Positions 15,306 through 21,093 of a DNA stretch of 21,093 nucleotides are shown in pieces. Under the pieces are notes generated by a model. It made no database searches. It had not been told where the DNA came from and saw only the letters and a list, made by a program, of their open reading frames with translations. Position numbers and translations under genes: made by a program. This DNA is from an uncultured Alphaproteobacteria bacterium (GTDB lineage: Bacteria; Pseudomonadota; Alphaproteobacteria; Rs-D84), in contig CALCEG010000167.1 in the NCBI GenBank assembly GCA_937900435.1, positions 1 through 21,093 on the forward strand. The letters run 5' to 3'. Positions within the stretch are counted from its first letter, which is position 1. The number at the start of each line of letters is the position of its first letter.

Positions 15306-17477
15306 TTATTCCTTCACAATTTCTTCACCGGTTTTTTGGTCGATTCCAACCATAGTCATACGGGTTTTTCCACGTTTATCAATACCCATATATTTGATAT
15401 AGACTGTATCACCTTCGTGCAGTTTAGCATCTTCGATTTTTGCCAAACGTTCGCCAGTGATTTCAGAAATATGAACCATTGCTTCAAACCCGTTTAAGAT
15501 TTTTACAAACAATCCAAAATCTTTGATACCTGTGATAGTACCCTTATAGATTTGACCGACTTCTGGTTCTGCGACAATATCTTTGATACGTCTGATTGCT
15601 TCTTCTGCATCAGCCTTGTCAACAGCCAAGATTTTAACAGTACCATCGTCTTCTAAATCGATTGTAGTGTTTGTTTCGCGTGTCAAGGCTTGGATAACAG
15701 CACCACCCTTGCCGATAACTTCACGAACTTTATCTGGGTTGATTTTCATTGTATAAGATTGTGGTGCGAATTCTGAAACGTGATCGCGAGGCTTTTTGAT
15801 TGCCTTTTCAATCTTGCCCAAGATGTGCATACGACCATCTTTCGCCTGTGCCAACGCACGTTCCATAATTTCGAATGTAATTGATGTAATTTTGATATCC
15901 ATCTGCAGGGCGGTAATACCTTGGTCTGTACCTGTCACTTTAAAGTCCATGTCGCCCAAATGGTCTTCATCGCCCAAGATGTCTGTCAAGATAGCATAAT
16001 CATCACCTTCTTTGATTAATCCCATTGCGATACCTGCGACAGGTCTTTTCATTGGAACACCACCGTCCATCATTGCCAATGTTGCACCACATGTTGTCGC
16101 CATTGACGAAGAACCGTTTGATTCCAAAATATCAGACACGATACGGATTACATAGTCAAATTCGCTGCGTGTTGGTACCATTGGATGAACTGCGCGCCAT
16201 GCCAAATTACCATGACCGATTTCGCGACGACCTGGGGATTTCAAACCCTTGCATTCGCCAACGGAATAACCTGGGAAGTTATAGTTCAAGATAAAGTCGC
16301 GTTCTTCGGCACCATCCAGTGATTCGATTGGCAATGCATCTTTACCACCACCCAGTGTCAAAGAAACCAGAGCCTGTGTTTCGCCGCGTGTAAACAGTGC
16401 AGAACCGTGTGCGCGTGGCAATACACCTAATTCAATTTCGATTGGACGTACTGTTTTATTATCGCGCCCGTCAATACGCGGTTTCCCAGCCAAGATATTA
16501 CCGCGCATAATGCGTGCAGTGATGTTTTCGATAACTTCATCTGCCCATGATTCCAGTGTAGATGCAGCGCGTTCTGTTTCTGGGAACAGTTCAGGGATAC
16601 GTTCCTTGGCAGCAGCATGAATAGAAGCCAATGTTTCCAAACGAACCAGTTTTTCTTTGATTTGCAATGCGTCTTCTATTTGACCTGCGAATTGTTCAAA
16701 GTCTGCTTCCATTGCAATATATTCTGGTGATTTTTCTGGTGTTTCCCAGCGTGCTTTACCTGCAGCCTGTGCCAGTTCATTAATTGCATTGATAACAGTT
16801 TGCTGTGCATCAAACCCAAATTTTACTGCGCCCAGAACAGTTGGTTCGTCCAGTTCGCCAATTTCAGATTCGACCATCAAAACACCATCTTTGGTTGCGG
16901 CAACAACCAAGTCCATCTCAGAATCTTCTGTTTGTTTTTTCGAAGGATTCAAAACATAATTGCCGTCCATATATCCGACACGCGCTGCGCCGATTGGCCC
17001 CTGGAAAGGAACGCCAGACAATGCCAACGCTGCACTGGATGCAATCATTGCCAAGATATCAGGCTGATTCTTTTTATCGTATGAAAACACTTGTGCGATA
17101 ATTTGCACTTTGTTTTTAAATGTTTCCGGGAACAATGGGCGGATTGGGCGGTCAATCAAGCGCGCAATCAATGTTTCAGAATTAGAAGCGCGTCCTTCAC
17201 GTCTGTCGCGTGAACCTGGGATACGACCAGCAGATGCAAATTTTTCTTGGTAATCAACTGTTAATGGGAAAAAGTCTTGTCCTTCGACAGCAGATTTTTC
17301 AGCACAAACAGTTGCTAAAACCATTGTGCCCCCCATTGTTGCCAGCACAGAACCGGCCGCCTGTTTTGCCATACGACCTGTTTCCAGACGTAATACTTCG
17401 TCCCCATATTGCACTTCGACTGCAACTGGGTTGTTTAGTTTAGTTTTTTCTTCTTTGTTAAATAAACCAAATAACAT
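15306..17477 (-). CDS. pnp: Polyribonucleotide nucleotidyltransferase (PNPase)
   Basis: The 723-residue enzyme degrades RNA 3'-5' using phosphate and is a core part of RNA turnover. There are two RNase PH domains separated by a helical linker. The active site in the second is DILGDEDHLGDMDF, with D499 and D505 matching E. coli D486 and D492. A KH domain with GKGG at 589-592 and an S1 domain (IYKGTITGIKDFGLFVKI) follow. FFPLTVDYQEKFASAGRIPG is in the first RNase PH domain. The frame extends 31 codons further, but GGAG lies 8 nt before the ATG at 17477, and homology starts there. It is usually preceded by rpsO; here it has its own promoter and a long structured leader. Confidence 0.97.
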   Translation of the reverse strand: MLFGLFNKEEKTKLNNPVAVEVQYGDEVLRLETGRMAKQAAGSVLATMGGTMVLATVCAEKSAVEGQDFFPLTVDYQEKFASAGRIPGSRDRREGRASNSETLIARLIDRPIRPLFPETFKNKVQIIAQVFSYDKKNQPDILAMIASSAALALSGVPFQGPIGAARVGYMDGNYVLNPSKKQTEDSEMDLVVAATKDGVLMVESEIGELDEPTVLGAVKFGFDAQQTVINAINELAQAAGKARWETPEKSPEYIAMEADFEQFAGQIEDALQIKEKLVRLETLASIHAAAKERIPELFPETERAASTLESWADEVIENITARIMRGNILAGKPRIDGRDNKTVRPIEIELGVLPRAHGSALFTRGETQALVSLTLGGGKDALPIESLDGAEERDFILNYNFPGYSVGECKGLKSPGRREIGHGNLAWRAVHPMVPTRSEFDYVIRIVSDILESNGSSSMATTCGATLAMMDGGVPMKRPVAGIAMGLIKEGDDYAILTDILGDEDHLGDMDFKVTGTDQGITALQMDIKITSITFEIMERALAQAKDGRMHILGKIEKAIKKPRDHVSEFAPQSYTMKINPDKVREVIGKGGAVIQALTRETNTTIDLEDDGTVKILAVDKADAEEAIRRIKDIVAEPEVGQIYKGTITGIKDFGLFVKILNGFEAMVHISEITGERLAKIEDAKLHEGDTVYIKYMGIDKRGKTRMTMVGIDQKTGEEIVKE

Positions 17478-17515
17478 TAGTTTTCTCCATATTTTTTTTG
17501 TTTTAGTTTGATTTT

Positions 17516-17582
17516 GCGAAGAAAAATCATTCTTTTTTATACTCTTGCATTTAAGCATAAAAAGGAACAATTTTCTCTTCGC
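17516..17582 (-). promoter_or_regulatory. Long-range hairpin in the pnp 5' leader
   Basis: In the predicted leader of about 107 nt, the segment at 17582-17571 (GCGAAGAGAAAA) can pair with the one at 17525-17516 (TTTTCTTCGC), leaving a single G bulged. In E. coli the pnp leader forms a stem-loop cut by RNase III and then used by PNPase to destabilise its own mRNA. A similar autoregulatory role here is an inference from position only. Confidence 0.4.
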
Positions 17583-17590
17583 TGCCAGTA

Positions 17591-17618
17591 ATTATAAAGC
17601 AAATTTAACGTATTGCAA
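17591..17618 (-). promoter_or_regulatory. Promoter of the pnp operon
   Basis: On the minus strand TTGCAA (17618-17613), a 16-bp spacer and TATAAT (17596-17591) predict a start near 17585. This is the same -35, spacer and -10 as at 1942-1969. It lies between the OmpA-like gene and pnp. Confidence 0.7.
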
Positions 17619-17636
17619 GATATTAAGATGTTAAAA

Positions 17637-18308
17637 TTATCGCACAGGAGATATTCTCAATTCTATTCTGCGATTGGTCAGTCGTCCGATATTATCCTGT
17701 GCGGCGATTGGTCGTGCAGCCCCACGTCCGACAACAAACAGTCTGGTTGGATTAACTTTGTGTTCTGATAAATATACCCCAACACGTTGCGCCATATCTA
17801 TCGACAGGGCGTATGCAGCATTTGTATCGCGCATAGAATCCGTATATCCTGCGACTTCGATAAATGTTGCTTCATAATTTTTTAATATATTCGATATCTT
17901 TTTTAGCGTATCATCGCCTGTATCAGAAATTTGCGCCACAGACATTTCCATTATTGCATCGCGCACCAGTATAACCAGAACCTCGGTTCCGGCACGCTGT
18001 ACGGAAATTCCTGGCTTTCGCAACGCGTCATACAGTGCAAATTCTAAATCAGACATATACTGTGTTGCAATCGTGTTATCGTTGGCTGCTTTGTCGCCAT
18101 AATCCATCGTACTTGATTTATCGACAACTTCGCTTAATACCTTGCCACCAGCGCCCATAAATATTGGGCGTTTTGCTGTTCTGGAAACTTCTGTCATATC
18201 AGTAAAACTTGCACCATTAAGGTATGTTGCCCACTGCGACCTGTCAGGGCTGCTGTACTGCGCACAGGCGCATAATAAAAATAATACAAATAATTTTATA
18301 AAGTGCAT
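17637..18308 (-). CDS. OmpA-family peptidoglycan-binding lipoprotein
   Basis: The 223-residue protein starts with a short lipoprotein signal (MHFIKLFVLFLLCAC), with C15 as the likely lipidated residue. The middle (20-125) is unrecognised. The C-terminal 85 residues form an OmpA-like domain: VAGYTDSMRDTNAAYALSID, then AQRVGVYLSEHKVNPTRL, VVGRGAARPIA and TNRRIELRI. The GYTD-x(n)-N and NRRIEL positions are those that bind diaminopimelate in peptidoglycan. It probably tethers an envelope structure to the cell wall. Its ATG directly follows the TAA of the prepilin-like gene (TAAATG) without a clear ribosome site, so the two are coupled. Its place behind a pilin-like gene makes a role in that system plausible but unproven. 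Confidence 0.85.
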   Translation of the reverse strand: MHFIKLFVLFLLCACAQYSSPDRSQWATYLNGASFTDMTEVSRTAKRPIFMGAGGKVLSEVVDKSSTMDYGDKAANDNTIATQYMSDLEFALYDALRKPGISVQRAGTEVLVILVRDAIMEMSVAQISDTGDDTLKKISNILKNYEATFIEVAGYTDSMRDTNAAYALSIDMAQRVGVYLSEHKVNPTRLFVVGRGAARPIAAQDNIGRLTNRRIELRISPVR

Positions 18309-18767
18309 TTATTTTACTATGAATGAAACTTGGTTTGTTTTTGTTTTAAAGCAATTATCGGTTGAATTGATTTCAAAACTGTTTATCAAAACATTTTCAG
18401 CCCAACTAGGTACCGCGGCAGAAAAATATTCACATTCGCCATAACTTAAATCAACCAGATTAATAGAAAATGTTTCGCCTTTAAACCCAGATGATACAGA
18501 CCAATTTTTTCCGCCGATTGGTGATGTGTCCGACTTCAGTGCACCTGCTTTTATCAGATAGTCAACAGACACGCCATCGTACGAGCCACGCATTTCTAAT
18601 AAAATTTTTGTGTTTTGTGCGATTTGTTCCAGTGTTGCACTTGCAAGACTGCGTGTTTGATTTTGGCGAATAGTATTGAATATACCCAACACAGATACTG
18701 TTAATATTCCGCTAATTGCCAACACCCCAATAACTTCTATCAAAGACCGACCTGATTGTTCTCTCAT
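18309..18767 (-). CDS. Type IVb-like prepilin
   Basis: The 152-residue protein has a prepilin N-terminus: a short leader MREQSG, then RSLIEVIGVLAISGILTVSV. Cleavage after G6 puts Glu at mature position +5, the key residue of type IV pilins; Arg at +1 instead of Phe/Met is unusual. A polar helix (40-60) and a small globular part follow, with GSYDG, LIKAGALKSD and two cysteines (C112, C139) that could close a pilin D-region. The pattern resembles PilS/type IVb pilins and minor pilins. The frame runs 47 codons further into dnaX, but GGAG lies 10 nt before the ATG at 18767. The gene starts 2 nt after the dnaX stop. No pilus ATPase or prepilin peptidase is in the window. Confidence 0.8.
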   Translation of the reverse strand: MREQSGRSLIEVIGVLAISGILTVSVLGIFNTIRQNQTRSLASATLEQIAQNTKILLEMRGSYDGVSVDYLIKAGALKSDTSPIGGKNWSVSSGFKGETFSINLVDLSYGECEYFSAAVPSWAENVLINSFEINSTDNCFKTKTNQVSFIVK

Positions 18768-18769
18768 TT

Positions 18770-20335
18770 TTACTTTACTCCCACTATTTCTGCGTCCGCA
18801 AACAAGTCCATCGCGCTGGCGACCAACGGGTCTGCGATTAATTCTTCTTGTTTTTGTTCTGACATTGTATGTGCGTGTACAGATTCCATAACGCGCTCCA
18901 GCACCCATTGACGACCTGTTTTGTCATACAGCCACGATGACAGTTTGTGCGAAAAGTCCGCGTCGCCTTTGCGGTCAAAGAACTTGATTTTGCCATCTGA
19001 AAATTCAGCGATTTCGATATTAGAACTGTAATAAGAATACAGCAGTATTTCTTTGGCGGATTGCAATGCGCTGGCCAATTCAGTTGCGCTTGATATTGTC
19101 TGTTTTACAGGCATTGCAACAGGTTCTTCTGTGGATTGTTGTGCCATACGGTCTGCCAATATATTTTTTACATCGCGTACACGATTTGCGGATTCCTGTT
19201 GTTTAAGTATATCCGAAATTGGCGGCATATCTGCGATATGCATCATTCGAACAATCAGCATATCAAAGCATTGTTTTTGATTTCCAGACGCTTGCATTTC
19301 TGCAACAGACGCAACCATAACCTGCCAAATGCGCGACAAAGTATTAAACGGAACGCGTGTAACAATGTCTTTGATTGAATCGCGTTGTTCTGCGGTATAT
19401 GGGGCATTTATAACTTCGCCAGCGTTCAGGGCAGGGTGCATACGCGTTGCCCAGTGCGTCCATTCCATCATATCGGTCAACAACATCGACAAATCTGCCC
19501 CATTGTTGTATATTGAATCCACCATGTTCAGTGCAGCTGCAGTATCGCCAGACAGCACCGTTTTCATCAAATCTAGAACAACACCCCGGTCGGCACGTTT
19601 TAACATATCCAGCACAGCCTGTTCGTCAACGTGTCCGCCTGTTTGTGCGATTGCCTGGTCCAGCAACGATAAACCATCACGAACAGAACCGTCTGCCGCA
19701 GACGCCAACAATTCATTTGCAGAATCAGACAATTCCACCTTTTCTTGTTCTGCAATCCACGCAAAGTGTTTTTTTAATGTATCGACTGGGACGCGCGCTA
19801 AATCAAAACGTTGGCAGCGCGACAAAATAGTAACAGGAACTTTTCTTATTTCTGTTGTTGCTAATATAAAAATAACGTGTGCTGGTGGTTCTTCCAGTGT
19901 TTTCAGCAATGCGTTAAACGCGGACGCCGACAGCATATGTACTTCGTCGATGATATAAACGCGATATCTGCCATTTGTTGGACGGTATTGCGCCCCGTCC
20001 AGAATTTCGCGCATATTATCAACGCCTGTATGTGATGCCGCGTCAATTTCCATAACATCAATATGTTGTCCTGCGGCAATTGCGCGACAGTTTTCGCATT
20101 GTCTGCATGGGTTTGGTGTTGCACCTTCGGACGACAGGCAGTTTAATGCTTTGGCCAAAATGCGTGCGGTACTTGTTTTTCCAGTTCCGCGAATCCCTGT
20201 AAAAATATAAGCGTGCGCAATGCGTCCTGTGTTGATTGCGGTTGTCAGTGTTTTTACCAAAACGTCTTGCCCAATAAGCGAAGCAAAATCTTGACTGCGA
20301 TATTTTCTGGCTAAAACGGTATAATTTTCATTCAT
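18770..20335 (-). CDS. dnaX: DNA polymerase III subunit gamma/tau
   Basis: This 521-residue AAA+ clamp-loader subunit opens and loads the beta clamp at the replication fork. Domain I shows YRSQDFASLIGQD, Walker A GIRGTGKT (47-54), a zinc module (C66, C77, C80, C83), Walker B IIDEVHMLS (D130-E131), LATTE (sensor 1) and SRCQRF with arginine finger R173. Domains II-III follow to about 370, and the remaining about 150 residues make a short tau-type tail. I saw no obvious A-tract slippery site for making a shorter gamma form. The product is encoded first in a run with a prepilin and an OmpA lipoprotein, which is functionally odd. A GGAAG ribosome site lies in the loop of a small hairpin. Confidence 0.95.
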   Translation of the reverse strand: MNENYTVLARKYRSQDFASLIGQDVLVKTLTTAINTGRIAHAYIFTGIRGTGKTSTARILAKALNCLSSEGATPNPCRQCENCRAIAAGQHIDVMEIDAASHTGVDNMREILDGAQYRPTNGRYRVYIIDEVHMLSASAFNALLKTLEEPPAHVIFILATTEIRKVPVTILSRCQRFDLARVPVDTLKKHFAWIAEQEKVELSDSANELLASAADGSVRDGLSLLDQAIAQTGGHVDEQAVLDMLKRADRGVVLDLMKTVLSGDTAAALNMVDSIYNNGADLSMLLTDMMEWTHWATRMHPALNAGEVINAPYTAEQRDSIKDIVTRVPFNTLSRIWQVMVASVAEMQASGNQKQCFDMLIVRMMHIADMPPISDILKQQESANRVRDVKNILADRMAQQSTEEPVAMPVKQTISSATELASALQSAKEILLYSYYSSNIEIAEFSDGKIKFFDRKGDADFSHKLSSWLYDKTGRQWVLERVMESVHAHTMSEQKQEELIADPLVASAMDLFADAEIVGVK

Positions 20336-20356
20336 AACTAAAACTTCCTTTTAGTT
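20336..20356 (-). promoter_or_regulatory. Hairpin carrying the dnaX ribosome-binding site in its loop
   Basis: Directly before the dnaX ATG the minus strand reads AACTAAAA (20356-20349), GGAAG (20348-20344), TTTTAGTT (20343-20336). The 8-bp arms are exactly complementary, leaving the Shine-Dalgarno as the 5-nt loop. The AT-rich stem is weak. It could modulate translation or be a DNA palindrome for a regulator. Confidence 0.45.
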
Positions 20357-20359
20357 TTT

Positions 20360-20387
20360 AGGATAACAAAACATTGATAAAATTCAA
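20360..20387 (-). promoter_or_regulatory. Possible promoter of the dnaX operon
   Basis: On the minus strand TTGAAT (20387-20382), a 16-bp spacer and TATCCT (20365-20360) lie just upstream of the ribosome-site hairpin and just after the DUF4167 terminator. Confidence 0.4.
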
Positions 20388-20414
20388 CAAATAAAACGCG
20401 CCGAATACGGCGCG
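20385..20414 (-). terminator. Intrinsic terminator of the DUF4167 gene
   Basis: CGCGCCG (20414-20408) pairs with CGGCGCG (20403-20397) around a four-base loop and is followed by TTTTATTTG on the minus strand. It begins 8 nt past the stop codon. An AATTTTTTT tract on the plus side could also stop antisense transcription. Confidence 0.85.
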
Positions 20415-20421
20415 AATTTTT

Positions 20422-20748
20422 TTAATTTAAATTAGTAATAAAATCGGGAAATCCGATATCTTCATCTTCGGTTGTTTCCACAGAATCTGCTGCCTGTTCC
20501 GCGTTTTCGATGCTTGCGATTTCTTTTTCTGCGGCGGCTTTTTCCTTAGGGTCGCGTGTAGAATCTATTTTACCTTGTTCTGCGTTAACGATACGACCAT
20601 AGTGTTCTGCAGTCTGCAGCAGGCGTTCACGTTCGATTTCATCGGTTGTTTGGCGTGCCAAGTCAATATATTGTTTTCTTTTCTGGCGCCATTTATGACA
20701 CCGCTGAATCATCTGTCCGACATTGGATTGATTTTTTTTGTTTTGCAT
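20422..20748 (-). CDS. DUF4167-family protein
   Basis: The 108-residue protein has a basic N-terminus (MQNKKNQSNVGQMIQRCHKW, RQKRKQ) followed by YIDLARQTTDEIERERLLQT and AEHYGRIVN. This matches the single recognisable block of DUF4167 (Y-x2-LA-x2-A, AEHY-x-RI), a small family found in alphaproteobacteria whose function is unknown; the basic N-terminus suggests nucleic-acid binding. The C-terminal half is acidic and Ala/Glu-rich, ending DEDIGFPDFITNLN. It is monocistronic, with its own terminator and a weak ribosome site (AAGAAAAG close to the ATG). It faces away from the prepilin-like gene at the right edge across a 155-bp gap. Confidence 0.72.
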   Translation of the reverse strand: MQNKKNQSNVGQMIQRCHKWRQKRKQYIDLARQTTDEIERERLLQTAEHYGRIVNAEQGKIDSTRDPKEKAAAEKEIASIENAEQAADSVETTEDEDIGFPDFITNLN

Positions 20749-20827
20749 ATCTTTTCTTTTTAACAGGAAACAATCTTATACAACAGTGGCTGTTATTTTT
20801 CTGCCACCATTATGGTTAACGAAACAG

Positions 20828-20856
20828 ATATTAGAACATCTTAAAAGCAATTGCAA
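20828..20856 (-). promoter_or_regulatory. Possible DUF4167 promoter sharing a -35 with the divergent gene
   Basis: The palindromic TTGCAA at 20851-20856 also reads as a -35 on the minus strand, 17 bp from TAATAT (20833-20828). That -10 is imperfect. A downstream alternative, TATAAG near 20775-20780, lacks a good -35. Confidence 0.35.
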
Positions 20857-20879
20857 TATTTTTTTTCTGTTGCTATGCT
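20851..20879 (+). promoter_or_regulatory. Promoter of the right-edge prepilin-like gene
   Basis: TTGCAA (20851-20856), a 17-bp spacer and TATGCT (20874-20879) predict a start near 20886. The resulting leader of about 18 nt begins just before the Shine-Dalgarno. Confidence 0.55.
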
Positions 20880-20903
20880 GAACACATAGGGAGGAAGTAC
20901 AAC

Positions 20904-21093
20904 TTGCATACACAACGTGGCAGTTTTTTAATGCAGGCCTTGTTGGCACTGGGGGCGATTTTTGCATTTGTCCCATTTTTGGTACGCCAGATGGAATCAA
21001 AAAGCACGGACACACGTATGTATTCTGCCACACGTCAGGTTGATATTGCACAGACGGCTGCTCGTATATTTATTCGTGAAAATGCGCATAATT
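20904..21093 (+). CDS. Prepilin-like protein, TTG start, 3' partial
   Basis: The frame starts with TTG, 9 nt after a very strong GGGAGGAAG ribosome site (20889-20897), and runs open to the window edge (63 residues seen). It reads (M)HTQRG, then SFLMQALLALGAIFAFVPFL and VRQMESKSTDTRMYSATRQV, then DIAQTAARIFIRENAHN. A short basic leader ending in Gly, followed by about 20 hydrophobic residues and a polar helix, is the layout of type IV prepilins or pseudopilins. Mature position +5 is Gln, not Glu, and the hydrophobic stretch is longer than usual. AARIFIREN resembles the helix of PilV-type minor pilins. There is no in-frame ATG upstream in the short leader. Assignment to the pilin class is an inference. 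Confidence 0.6.
   Translation, partial: MHTQRGSFLMQALLALGAIFAFVPFLVRQMESKSTDTRMYSATRQVDIAQTAARIFIRENAHN

Noticed and set aside
17478..17570. 31-codon N-terminal extension of PNPase
   Set aside because: The residues are Lys-rich and unlike the family, and a GGAG ribosome site stands before the ATG at 17477. The segment is better read as the leader.
19329..19958. 209-codon plus-strand open frame inside dnaX
   Set aside because: It is antisense to the conserved clamp-loader domain. The composition is a mirror of dnaX codons.
18770..20335. Programmed frameshift in dnaX producing a short gamma subunit
   Set aside because: No A-tract slippery heptamer was seen in the region after domain III, so a frameshift cannot be supported.
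20776..21051. 91-codon minus-strand open frame at the right edge
   Set aside because: It is antisense to the prepilin-like gene, crosses its promoter, and shows no domain or ribosome site.

Overview
The window reads as a chromosomal stretch of an uncultured, AT-rich alphaproteobacterium, plausibly host- or gut-associated. The evidence is a DUF4167 protein (an alphaproteobacterial family), an LptF-LptD-SurA envelope block, a VirD4-type coupling protein and a Gram-negative Skp/OmpH chaperone. Genes are densely packed, with ATGA or TAATG overlaps and many intrinsic terminators. Most of the window is housekeeping. No RNA genes, CRISPR array or insertion sequence were seen.

Layout. Bases 1 to about 320 do not belong with the rest. 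They are richer in G+C and consist of a C-terminal piece of argininosuccinate lyase (+) butted against an internal piece of DXP reductoisomerase (-) and an unrecognised piece. This looks like a chimeric assembly end. Real sequence starts with the tail of an unknown protein coupled to nth (endonuclease III). It is followed by convergent xthA (exonuclease III) and a divergent acyl-CoA synthetase-like gene. A roughly 370-bp gene-free gap (3591-3962) lies between convergent transcription units and holds a GC-rich cluster of small palindromic repeats.

The minus-strand run 3963-7147 carries an OmpH/Skp chaperone, then an rsmE-rluB-TPR operon (16S rRNA methyltransferase, pseudouridine synthase, membrane-anchored TPR protein). 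Divergent from rsmE is a plus-strand run: virD4-like, then lptF-lptD-surA-rlmN, in which lptF/lptD and surA/rlmN overlap by 4 nt. lptG, the usual partner of lptF, is not between lptF and lptD. The promoters of virD4 and lptF lie so close to their ATGs that both mRNAs may be leaderless.

The minus-strand run 14619-20748 reads, in transcription order, DUF4167 | dnaX - type IVb-like prepilin - OmpA-family lipoprotein | pnp - small unknown protein - ybaB. At the right edge a plus-strand gene starts with TTG behind a strong Shine-Dalgarno and encodes another prepilin-like N-terminus. The two pilin-like proteins plus the OmpA lipoprotein are the best hint of a less-described surface system; its remainder would lie to the right of the window.

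Functionally the window combines DNA repair (nth, xthA), replication (dnaX, ybaB), RNA metabolism and modification (pnp, rsmE, rluB, rlmN), outer-membrane assembly (lptF, lptD, surA, skp) and secretion or pilus genes (virD4, prepilins). A recurring promoter form, TTGCAA with a 16-17 bp spacer and a TATAAT-like -10, can be read at several genes.
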